Shown one piece after another: positions 18,691-25,891 of a stretch of 64,000 bases of DNA. The stretch lies in contig JAFKKV010000010.1 of the NCBI GenBank assembly GCA_017304475.1, positions 310,001 through 374,000 of the forward strand. Direction: 5' to 3'. Made by a program: the position numbers and the translations under genes. Under the pieces are notes generated by a model. It saw only the letters and a list, made by a program, of their open reading frames with translations, did no database searches and had not been told where the DNA came from. Positions within the stretch are counted from its first letter, which is position 1. Every line of letters begins with the position of its first letter. The stretch is from Hyphomicrobiales bacterium. Its GTDB lineage: Bacteria > Pseudomonadota > Alphaproteobacteria > Rhizobiales > Phreatobacteraceae.

Positions 18691-18885
18691 AGCCGTCCTT
18701 CGAGGCTCGCTTCGCTCGCACCTCAGGATGAGGGCTGCAGAGAACTGCATCAGCGTTGCTCATGAAGCGTTGAGCGTATCGCGCGTTCTGCGCCGCCGCT
18801 GCTGCAATGCTCCAGGGTCCTCATCCCAACGCAAAAGCGAGCTTTTGCGTGGAGGTGCGAGCGAAGCGAGCCTCGAAGGACGGCT
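18691..18885. repeat. Inverted repeat with perfect 34-bp arms (REP-like)
   Basis: Arm 18691-18724 (begins AGCCGTCCTTCGAGGCTCGC) is exactly the reverse complement of 18852-18885; 127 bp separate the arms. Each arm has its own inner near-palindrome (CGAGGCTCGCTTCGCTCG). Next to arm 1 is CTCAGGATGAGG, giving the CCTCATCCTGAGG...CTCGAAGGA layout that I recognise as a dispersed palindromic repeat in Rhizobiales genomes. Copy number in this genome cannot be seen from one window. Confidence 0.7.
18829..18850. repeat. Perfect short hairpin inside the inverted repeat
   Basis: ACGCAAAA-GCGAGC-TTTTGCGT: 8-bp perfect stem with 6-nt loop, directly beside arm 2 of the larger repeat. Its T-rich right side makes it a possible terminator of the monooxygenase operon. 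Confidence 0.5.
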
Positions 18886-18952
18886 TACCGATGGGCAGGA
18901 AGCCCAGCCCATCCAGCCGTCGAAAACCACGGACAAAGGCCCAGCAAGAGCC

Positions 18953-19654
18953 TCAGGCCGCGCCGGCGAAACGCTCGTTGAAGGCATAACCGGAGCCGCG
19001 CACGGTGCGGATCGGGTCGGCCTCGCGCCCGCGCTTCACCGCCTTGCGCAGGCGGCCGATGTGAACGTCGACCGTGCGTTCGTCGATATAGACGTCGCGG
19101 CCCCAGACGCCGTCGAGCAATTGCTCGCGGGTATAGACGCGCCCCGGAGACTGCATCAGGAATTCGAGCAGGCGGAACTCGGTCGGCCCGAGCGTGATCT
19201 CGCGCCCCGAACGGTGAACCCGGCGCGTCTCGCGATCGAGCTCGATGTCGCCCGACTTCAGGAGGCTGGACAGGTGCTCGGGTTTCGCCCGGCGCAGCAG
19301 AGCCCGGATGCGGGCCAGCAATTCCGGGACCGAGAAAGGCTTCACCACATAGTCGTCGGCGCCGGTGGCGAGCCCGCGCACCCGCTCGCCTTCCTCACCG
19401 CGCGCGGTGAGCATGATCACCGGCAGCCGCTCGGTTTCGGCGCGCAACCGGATGCGCCGGCAGAGCTCGATGCCCGACAGACCCGGCAGCATCCAGTCGA
19501 GCAGCATCAGATCAGGGACCGCCTCACGCAGCCGCACCTCTGCCTCGTCGCCGCGCATCACCGTTTCGACGCGGTAGCCTTCGGCTTCGAGATTATAGCG
19601 GAGGAGAACGGTGATCGGTTCCTCGTCCTCGACCACCATGATGCGTGCGGTCAT
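18953..19654 (-). CDS. phoB: Phosphate regulon response regulator PhoB
   Basis: OmpR/PhoB-type response regulator, 233 aa, that activates phosphate-starvation genes when phosphorylated by PhoR. Seen: acidic pocket VVEDEE near residue 7, phospho-acceptor Asp53 in LLDWMLPGLSG, conserved Thr in MLTARGEEGERV and Lys105 in DDYVVKPFSV, and the winged-helix DNA-binding domain with RTVDVHIGRLRKAV near 190 and RTVRGSGYAF at the end. It lies 17 bp downstream of phoU and is probably co-transcribed. Confidence 0.95.
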   Translation of the reverse strand: MTARIMVVEDEEPITVLLRYNLEAEGYRVETVMRGDEAEVRLREAVPDLMLLDWMLPGLSGIELCRRIRLRAETERLPVIMLTARGEEGERVRGLATGADDYVVKPFSVPELLARIRALLRRAKPEHLSSLLKSGDIELDRETRRVHRSGREITLGPTEFRLLEFLMQSPGRVYTREQLLDGVWGRDVYIDERTVDVHIGRLRKAVKRGREADPIRTVRGSGYAFNERFAGAA

Positions 19655-19671
19655 GAGATTTTCCTTCGCGA

Positions 19672-20379
19672 TTAACTGGCCGTCGTGACGATGGACGTGG
19701 TGTCGAGCTTCGGCCGCTCTTCGGCAAGCGTCGTGCCGTTGACCACGTAATAGATCGTCTCGGCGATATTGGTGGCGTGGTCGCCGATGCGCTCCAGGTT
19801 CTTGGCGCAGAACAGGAGATGCGTGCAGGCGCCGATATTGCGCGGATCCTCAAGCATATAGGTCAGGAGCTCGCGGAACAGCGAATTGTAGAGCGCGTCG
19901 ATATCGCCGTCCGATTTCCAGACGTCGAGAGCAGCCGCCACGTCACGCTGCGCGAAGGCGTCGAGCACCTCCTTGATGCGCTCCAGCGCCAGGCGCGCCA
20001 TGGCGTCGAAGCCGCCGGTCACCTTGGGCAGCGGCATCGAGCCGTTGATGGCGATGACCCGCTTGGCAATGTTCTTGGCGAGATCGGCGATCCGCTCCAG
20101 ATCGGCCGCGATGCGCAGGGCGCCGACGATCTCCCGCAGGTCGATCGCCATCGGCTGACGCCGGGCGATGACCAGGATGCCGACTTCCTCGATCTCGCGC
20201 TGCATCGCGTCGATGGTCGGATCGGCGGCGCGCACCGTTGAGGCCAGCGCGACGTCACCGCGGATCAGGGCGTCGATGGCACCGACGATCTGCTTTTCGG
20301 TGAGCCCGCCCATTTCGGCGACGCGCTGCGCCAGCCCCTTCAGCTCGTTCTCAAATGCGCTGACGATGTGCTCGGTCAT
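19672..20379 (-). CDS. phoU: Phosphate signalling protein PhoU
   Basis: Helical negative regulator of phosphate signalling, 235 aa, two PhoU repeats of three helices. Seen: MTEHIVSAFENELKGL start, RRQPMAIDLREIVGALRIA near residue 75 and the repeat-2 equivalent near 170-195 (LLFCAKNLERIGDHATNIAE), the metal-binding E/D-rich motifs of the family. PhoU normally links the PstSCAB transporter to PhoR, but no pst gene is in this window. A PHO-box-like promoter and a leader hairpin lie upstream. Confidence 0.95.
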   Translation of the reverse strand: MTEHIVSAFENELKGLAQRVAEMGGLTEKQIVGAIDALIRGDVALASTVRAADPTIDAMQREIEEVGILVIARRQPMAIDLREIVGALRIAADLERIADLAKNIAKRVIAINGSMPLPKVTGGFDAMARLALERIKEVLDAFAQRDVAAALDVWKSDGDIDALYNSLFRELLTYMLEDPRNIGACTHLLFCAKNLERIGDHATNIAETIYYVVNGTTLAEERPKLDTTSIVTTAS

Positions 20380-20398
20380 GCGGGTCTCCTGCTGGGCC

Positions 20399-20418
20399 GG
20401 GAAAAGGGGGCTTTTCCC
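20399..20418 (-). other. Hairpin in the phoU leader
   Basis: GGGAAAAG and CTTTTCCC form a perfect 8-bp stem with a 4-nt loop, 20 bp upstream of phoU and downstream of the predicted PHO promoter. It could end read-through from phoR or act in the phoU leader. Structure is seen; function is inferred. Confidence 0.4.
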
Positions 20419-20438
20419 TACCCTGATATGACGACGGT

Positions 20439-20470
20439 TCTATGCTTGCGACGTGACACATCAATGACGA
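20439..20470 (-). promoter_or_regulatory. Putative PHO-box promoter of phoU-phoB
   Basis: On the minus strand TCGTCAT-TGAT-GTGTCAC (20470-20453) fits the PhoB half-site layout CTGTCAT-N4-CTGTCAT with 5/7 matches in each half and exact 11-bp spacing. Eight bases downstream is CATAGA (20444-20439), a possible -10. The distance to phoU is about 70-90 bp. Known biology: PhoB autoregulates its operon in many proteobacteria. Confidence 0.45.
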
Positions 20471-20544
20471 TGAATCGCATAACGCTTCAATCGCTTAGAT
20501 GAGATGCGACAGGGTCGTGGGCAAGCATTGGCCGGCCGACTCGG

Positions 20545-21897
20545 CTATTCTGCCGCAGGCGACCCGCTGCGCGCCGGTGCGCCGGCCGGCGGCGCTTCGC
20601 CCGGCTCGGCCGCCGCCGCGGCGGTTTCCAGCCGGACGGTGAAGGTCGCCCCGTCACGCCCCTCGCTTTCGATCGCCAGGCGGCCGCGGTGGCGCTTGAC
20701 GATATGCTTGACCAGCGCCAGGCCAAGACCGGTACCGCCCTTCTCGCGGCTCGACGCCACGTCGACGCGATAGAAGCGCTCGGTCAGGCGCGGCAGGTGC
20801 TCCGGCGGAATGCCGGGGCCATGGTCGCGCACCGCCACCACCGCCTCGTCACGGCGCTTGCCGCGCGGCTCGCGCCTGAGCGTGATCTCGACCGTCTTGC
20901 CTTCGGAGCCATATTTGATGGCGTTCTGCACCAGGTTCTCGAACAGGCGGAACAGCTCGTCCTGGTCGCCCGAAACCACCAGCGCGGGCTCCGCCGCCTC
21001 GATGCCGACGCTGACGCCGAGCGTCTGGGCATAGGGACCGAGGCTGTCGCGCACCTGGCCGAGCAGGGGCACGAGGTTGACCTGCGCCATCGGGCGGACA
21101 TGCTCGTTCAGCTCGACCCGCGACAGCGAGAGAAGATCGTCGATCAGCCGCGCCATCCGGTTGGCCTGGGCCAGCATGATCGCCAGGAACCGCTCGCGGG
21201 CCGCCGGATCGTTCTTGGCCGGCCCCTGGATGGTCTCGACGAAACCGACCACGGAAGCCAGCGGCGTGCGCAGCTCATGGCTGGCATTGGCGACGAAATC
21301 GGCGCGCAACCGTTCCAGCCGGCGCTCCTCGGTCAGGTCGCGCAGCGACACCAGCACGAAATCCGGGGTCGCTTCGTCGCGCGCCTTCACCGTCAGCGCG
21401 ACTGGCGCCGCCTCAACCCGGAACCACCGGTTGACCGGCACCCGCTCGGTATAGTCGATCTCCTGGGTGGCGTTGGTGGCGAGCGCCCGGCGCACCGCCT
21501 CGACCACTTCGGGGGTGCGCAATGCGAGCGTCAGCGGCTCGCCGCGCCTCAGGCCGCCGATCAGGTCGAGCGCCCTGGCATTGTGGCTGCGCACGATCAG
21601 TTTCGGATCGATCAGCATGGCCGGCGCCGGCAAGGCCGCGATCAGCCCTTCGATGGTCAGGTCGGTCAGCCGGGCCGCCCGGCGCGCCAGCTGTTCGGGA
21701 TCCGGCGGGATCGGCGCGATGCTGGTCCGCCGCACGATCAGCGCGGCGACCGTCAGGACCGCCACCGAGCCGATGGCATAGGGCCATTCGACCTTGCGCC
21801 AGACGATCAGGAAGACGGCGACGAGGAAGGCCACGACCAAGAGCAGGACACGCCCTTGCCAGCCCTGCAGTCGCGGCGGTTCCAACTCGTCGTCCAT
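20545..21897 (-). CDS. phoR: Phosphate regulon sensor histidine kinase PhoR
   Basis: Membrane histidine kinase that phosphorylates PhoB under phosphate limitation, 450 aa. Layout: two N-terminal membrane helices (about 17-34 and 40-56), PAS-like domain about 80-190, dimerisation/phospho-acceptor domain with His207 in NASHELRTPLAS, and the ATPase domain with N box LVQNAIKYG, G1 VRDHGPGIP and G2 GGTGLGLALVKHI. It is followed by a 165-bp gap, then phoU and phoB. In Rhizobiales pstSCAB usually occupies this gap. Confidence 0.93.
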   Translation of the reverse strand: MDDELEPPRLQGWQGRVLLLVVAFLVAVFLIVWRKVEWPYAIGSVAVLTVAALIVRRTSIAPIPPDPEQLARRAARLTDLTIEGLIAALPAPAMLIDPKLIVRSHNARALDLIGGLRRGEPLTLALRTPEVVEAVRRALATNATQEIDYTERVPVNRWFRVEAAPVALTVKARDEATPDFVLVSLRDLTEERRLERLRADFVANASHELRTPLASVVGFVETIQGPAKNDPAARERFLAIMLAQANRMARLIDDLLSLSRVELNEHVRPMAQVNLVPLLGQVRDSLGPYAQTLGVSVGIEAAEPALVVSGDQDELFRLFENLVQNAIKYGSEGKTVEITLRREPRGKRRDEAVVAVRDHGPGIPPEHLPRLTERFYRVDVASSREKGGTGLGLALVKHIVKRHRGRLAIESEGRDGATFTVRLETAAAAAEPGEAPPAGAPARSGSPAAE

Positions 21898-21907
21898 GGA
21901 TGTGTTC

Positions 21908-21944
21908 CTAGAGCATTTTCGAACGCGGAGGCTACCGGTTCACG
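21908..21944. repeat. Rhizobiales-type dispersed element, copy 1
   Basis: CTAGAGCATTTTC ... ACCGGTTCACG. The same framework, CTAAAGCATTTTT ... ACCGGTTCGCG, occurs at 48760-48794. The pairing of an AGCATTTT block with an ACCGGTTC block about 20 bp away matches a dispersed intergenic repeat I know from Rhizobiales. It lies just upstream of phoR. Confidence 0.5.
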
Positions 21945-22066
21945 TCGGCGGGATGAGATGAGGCGAAAAAACCCCTGCCCGTTGACGCAGGACGGGAGGG
22001 CGCCGATGCCGGCCCAGGGCTGACTGTCATGGCGATGCGACGGTTCGATGACGAAAGCCCCGCGCC

Positions 22067-22831
22067 TCAGTCGCGCCGGAACACCACGCTCGCCGCCCAA
22101 CCGGTGAACAGCGCCATGGCGGCCGCGGCCATGCCGTAGATCAGCCCGTTGTCGCGTGCCGCATTGGCCACGAAGGCCTCGAAACCGGTCTTCGTCACTT
22201 CGAAATTGGTATTCTCGCGCGCCAGGATCACTCCGCCCGACATCAGATAGATGTCCACATCGAAAGCCCCCACCGGCGTGTTGGCGACGACGGGAATGGT
22301 GGCGCGGAACAGGGTCGGGGTGAGGAAGGTGACGCCGGTCGGGTTTTCGCGGAACAGCCCCCGGGTCTGGTTGATCCTGAGAAAGGCTTCGCGAAAGGTC
22401 ACGGTCCCCTCCGGATTGGTGCCCGGGCGCGAGGTCGCCAGCGCGATGCCCTGGAGACCGATCTGCTGGCGCCGGCGCACGTCGAGATCGGCCAGCGCGT
22501 CGGCCGGCTTGTTGGACAGGAGCGCATAGAAGGTCGGCACCTCCACGAATTCACGCGCGTCGGTGTTCATCCAGATGCCGAACATGCGGTCCTTGCGGCG
22601 GGTGATGACCTTCGCCCGGGGGCCGCGCACCACCACCGCCATGTCGTAGCCGCCGGAGCGCGCGACCGTCTGGCTGTCGCGCTCGATCGAGCCGAACAGC
22701 ACGATTTCCGAGCCGACGAAATTGGACGTGATCTGCAGCCGGTGGGTCGACAGCGAGGTGATCAATGTCTCGGCGCGGGCAGCCGCCGCCATGGCGATCA
22801 GGCCGATGAGGACGATCGCCGGGCGGATCAT
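22067..22831 (-). CDS. TIGR02186 family periplasmic/membrane-anchored protein
   Basis: 254-aa protein of unknown biochemical role matching TIGR02186. Signal-like N terminus (IVLIGLIAMAAAARA, cleavage near residue 20), a beta-rich extracytoplasmic domain (TSNFVGSEIVLFGSIERD, VVVRGPRAKVITRRKDR) and a C-terminal membrane anchor about 230-250. Its ATG overlaps the stop of the upstream TSUP permease by 4 bp. In alphaproteobacteria these two families travel together, so it is probably an extracytoplasmic partner of that transporter. Confidence 0.85.
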   Translation of the reverse strand: MIRPAIVLIGLIAMAAAARAETLITSLSTHRLQITSNFVGSEIVLFGSIERDSQTVARSGGYDMAVVVRGPRAKVITRRKDRMFGIWMNTDAREFVEVPTFYALLSNKPADALADLDVRRRQQIGLQGIALATSRPGTNPEGTVTFREAFLRINQTRGLFRENPTGVTFLTPTLFRATIPVVANTPVGAFDVDIYLMSGGVILARENTNFEVTKTGFEAFVANAARDNGLIYGMAAAAMALFTGWAASVVFRRD

Positions 22832-23757
22832 CGGCCCACCCATTCCATGATCGTGTTGGAAAACGGGTCGTCCGGCCTGAGCACCAGGTCGACGAAGAAG
22901 CGGATACCGACGGCGAGCACCACGAGGCCGAGCATCAGGCGCAGCTCCTCGCCCTTCATGGTCAGCGAGGTGCGGGCGCCGAACTGGGCGCCGATCACGC
23001 CGCCGATCATCAGGAGCAGCGCCAGCACGACATCCACCGAGGCATTGGTGATGGCGTGGAAGATCACCGTCAGCAACATGGTGATCAGCGTCTGCAGGCT
23101 GGACGTGCCGATGACCACCGAGGTCGAGACGCGCAGGAGATAGATCAGCGCCGGTACCAGCAGGAAGCCGCCGCCAATGCCCATCATCGAACCGAGAAAG
23201 CCGATGCCGAGCCCGATGGCGACGACCGGAATGACCGATATGGTGATGCGTGAACGGGGGAAATTCATCGCGAAGGGCAGGCTGGAGGCGACCCGCCGGT
23301 CGCGGGCCGGCACCGGCTTCGGCGGCTCGCCGGAGCGCGAGCGGGCGATCGCCCGGCCGCTCTCGATCACCATCAGCAGGCCGATGCCGCTGAGCAGCGT
23401 CACATAGGAAAGCGCGATGAACAGATCGAGCTGGCCGGCCCGGCGCAGCAGCGAAAAGGCCGCGACACCTCCGGCTGAGCCTATCACGCTGCCGCCCATG
23501 AGCACCGCGGCGAGCTTCGCGTCGACCGCGTTCTTGCGCCAGTAACTCAGCGTTCCCGACAGCGACGAGGCGGCGATCTGCCCGGACACGCTGGCCACCG
23601 CGATGGCCGGGGGAATGCCGATGAAGATCAGGAGAGGGGTCAGCAGAAAACCGCCGCCGACACCGAACATGCCGGAAATGAACCCGACCGCCAGCCCCAT
23701 GCTCAGGATCAGGAGCATGTTCACGGGCAGTTCGGCAATGGGCAGGTAAAGCTGCAC
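22828..23757 (-). CDS. TSUP (TauE/SafE) family transporter
   Basis: Integral membrane protein, 309 aa, with eight or so membrane segments in two halves, each starting with a Gly-rich signature: GMFGVGGGFLLTPLL near residue 29 and GSMMGIGGGFLLVPAL near 188. TSUP members export sulfite or sulfonates or move other organic anions. Coupled to the TIGR02186 gene by ATGA overlap. The substrate is not known for this pair. Confidence 0.9.
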   Translation of the reverse strand: MQLYLPIAELPVNMLLILSMGLAVGFISGMFGVGGGFLLTPLLIFIGIPPAIAVASVSGQIAASSLSGTLSYWRKNAVDAKLAAVLMGGSVIGSAGGVAAFSLLRRAGQLDLFIALSYVTLLSGIGLLMVIESGRAIARSRSGEPPKPVPARDRRVASSLPFAMNFPRSRITISVIPVVAIGLGIGFLGSMMGIGGGFLLVPALIYLLRVSTSVVIGTSSLQTLITMLLTVIFHAITNASVDVVLALLLMIGGVIGAQFGARTSLTMKGEELRLMLGLVVLAVGIRFFVDLVLRPDDPFSNTIMEWVGR

Positions 23758-23855
23758 GGCTCACCCCGGCGATGATCGGGTTGACCTCCGAAGGACCGGA
23801 AAATGCCTGCCGCGTCAAGGCTTTTGGCCGCAGGGCTCCAACCCGGTGGGCAGTG

Positions 23856-25028
23856 TCAGTAGGACCGTGGCATTCCCAGCACATGTTCGCCGACATAGGC
23901 GAGGATCAGGTTGGTCGAGATCGGCGCCACCTGGTAGAGCCGGGTTTCGCGGAACTTGCGCTCGACGTCGTAGTCGGCGGCGAAGCCGAAGCCGCCATGG
24001 GTCTGCAGGCAGGCATTGGCCGCCTCGAACGAAGCGTCCGCGGCGAGCAGCTTGGCCATGTTGGCCTCGGCGCCGAAGGCTTCGCCCGCATCGCAGAGGG
24101 CTGCCGCCTGGAAGCGCATCAGGTCGGCGGCGCGAATGTTCACATAGGCCCGCGAGATCGGGAACTGAACGCCCTGGTTCCTGGCGATCGGCCGGTCGAA
24201 GACGATGCGTTCGGTGCCGTATTTCTTGGCCCGTTCGATGAACCAGTAGCCGTCGCCGATACATTCGCCGGCGATCAGGGTGCGCTCGGCATTGAGGCCG
24301 GAGAGAATGGTCTTGAAGCCCTTGCCCTCTTCGCCGATCAGGTTCTCGGCGGGGATTTCGAGGTCGTCGAAGAACACCTCGTTGGTCTCGTGATTGACCA
24401 TGTTGCGGATCGGCCGGACCGTCATGCCATGGCCGATCGCGTCGCGCAGGTCGACCAGGAAGACCGAAAGGCCGTCGGATTTCTTGGCGACCTGGTCGAC
24501 CGGCGTGGTGCGGGCGAGCAGCACCATCAGTTCGGAATGCTGCACGCGGCTCGTCCAGACCTTCTGGCCGTTGACCACATAGCGGTCATTGCCCTTCTTC
24601 ACTGCTGTGGTCTTCAGCTTGGTCGTGTCGGTGCCGGTGGTCGGCTCGGTCACCGCCATGGACTGCAGGCGCAGCTCGCCCGAGGCGATCCGCGGCAGGT
24701 ATTTGGCTTTCTGCTCGGCCGAACCGCCGCGCAGAATGGTGCCCATATTGTACATCTGGCCATGGACCGCGCCGGCATTGCCACCGGAGCGGTTGATCTC
24801 CTCCATGATGATCGAGGCTTCCGTCAGGCCGAGCCCGGAACCGCCATATTCGGCCGGGATCAGGGCCGCCAGCCAGCCGGCCTTGGTCAGCGCCTCGGCG
24901 AAGGCTTCCGGATAGCCGCGCTCGTCGTCGATCCTGCGCCAATAGGCATCGTCATAGGTGGCGCAGAGCGCGCGCATGGCGTCGCGCAGGTCGGCATGAT
25001 CGTCGGCAGTCGGCAAGGTCAGGGGCAT
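23856..25028 (-). CDS. Acyl-CoA dehydrogenase
   Basis: FAD-dependent acyl-CoA dehydrogenase, 390 aa, alpha-beta oxidation step. Seen: LRLQSMAVTEPTTGTDTTKL near residue 120 (FAD and substrate loop), NGQKVWTSRVQHSE near 150, and near the C terminus QTHGGFGFAADYDVERKFRE with the conserved Arg in RETRLYQVAP. The catalytic Glu position is not certain by eye. ATG at 25028 (MPLTLPTADD) is preferred to an upstream in-frame start at 25055. It stands alone, without a thiolase or CoA ligase beside it. Confidence 0.9.
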   Translation of the reverse strand: MPLTLPTADDHADLRDAMRALCATYDDAYWRRIDDERGYPEAFAEALTKAGWLAALIPAEYGGSGLGLTEASIIMEEINRSGGNAGAVHGQMYNMGTILRGGSAEQKAKYLPRIASGELRLQSMAVTEPTTGTDTTKLKTTAVKKGNDRYVVNGQKVWTSRVQHSELMVLLARTTPVDQVAKKSDGLSVFLVDLRDAIGHGMTVRPIRNMVNHETNEVFFDDLEIPAENLIGEEGKGFKTILSGLNAERTLIAGECIGDGYWFIERAKKYGTERIVFDRPIARNQGVQFPISRAYVNIRAADLMRFQAAALCDAGEAFGAEANMAKLLAADASFEAANACLQTHGGFGFAADYDVERKFRETRLYQVAPISTNLILAYVGEHVLGMPRSY

Positions 25029-25122
25029 GGCTTCAGGTCTCCGCGGTGGGACCATAATGGCTCGGCGCGGCAGGCGATATCCGGCCGATGGCAGAGGCCG
25101 GATGCATCAGGCGGCCGACTGC

Positions 25123-25737
25123 TCAGGCGTCGTCGGACGGCCCGCACCAGCCCGGCAGGTAGCCGGCCTCGTCGCCGCGGGCGATCGTCATCGCCTTGTT
25201 CAGCGCAGCCTCGAAATCCATGTCGATCACCTTGCGCTTGATGTGAAGGCGCAAATAGGCGGCCCAGAGGAACTCCGAGAACGGGGTCGTGTCCTTGGCG
25301 AAGCCGCCGGCCCGGCGCAACGATCCCGCCAGGCTTCGATAGGGGTCGTCGACGAGTTCGGTCACGCTTTTCGGGATGTCCTGAAAACGCTGCCTGACAC
25401 CATCGGCGCCATAGGGATGGGTCCAGCCCTTGAGATCGCAGACGGTCCAGAAACTGTCCTTGTCGAGGCGCGACAGGTCGGCGATGACGGTCACCAGGAT
25501 GTCCGCGACGTCCTCCTCGACCAGCGCGCGCGCCAGATGATGGTGGTCGATGACGTAAAAGCGGTCCTTCGGGCCCTTCAGCACCGGGATCATATGGCGG
25601 CCGAGGAAATCGCCTTTCTTTTCCGTGCTGCGCCAGCGTCGGCGCTTCTCCTCGACCTCCCGCATGCCGACCGTGATCTGGGTCGGGCGAAGATCGGTGA
25701 TGGCGACAGGATGGACGACGGGCTCGCGCGGGTGCAT
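25123..25737 (-). CDS. ParB-like domain protein (ParBc_2 family)
   Basis: 204-aa protein resembling the putative ParB-like nuclease family (Pfam PF08857). Seen: PVAITDLRPTQITVGMREV near the N terminus (substrate-loop-like), and YVIDHHHLARALVEE near residue 61, the conserved D-H-H-H motif of this family. It lacks a recognisable helix-turn-helix, so a chromosome-partitioning role is unlikely. Function unknown. It lies 94 bp upstream of the acyl-CoA dehydrogenase on the same strand and diverges from the transglutaminase operon. Confidence 0.75.
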   Translation of the reverse strand: MHPREPVVHPVAITDLRPTQITVGMREVEEKRRRWRSTEKKGDFLGRHMIPVLKGPKDRFYVIDHHHLARALVEEDVADILVTVIADLSRLDKDSFWTVCDLKGWTHPYGADGVRQRFQDIPKSVTELVDDPYRSLAGSLRRAGGFAKDTTPFSEFLWAAYLRLHIKRKVIDMDFEAALNKAMTIARGDEAGYLPGWCGPSDDA

Positions 25738-25891
25738 CGGCAGATCTCGACGATGATGATCCGCCCCCGAGCCGCGCTGATCCGATCACGGCGGCGCGTC
25801 GAAGACTATTGGTAGTGCCACGCACGCCGCGGCGCGAAAGTTGCTTAAGCTGTCTTTGACGCCCTCTCCGGAAGGCATTACCGGTAACATC

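Larger units (their letters stand above)
18623..18952. other. Convergent intergenic region without genes, holds palindromic repeat
   Basis: 330 bp between the convergent monooxygenase and phoB. I see no plausible protein or RNA gene. It contains a long inverted repeat (18691-18724 with 18852-18885) and a compact hairpin (18829-18850), both described separately, so its likely role is bidirectional termination or a REP-like element. Confidence 0.6.

Noticed and set aside
22020-22050. CTGTCAT and GTCAT/GTCGC pair upstream of phoR as a second PHO box
   Set aside because: CTGTCAT is on the wrong strand for phoR with no second half-site, and the other pair matches only weakly and is about 140 bp from the start.
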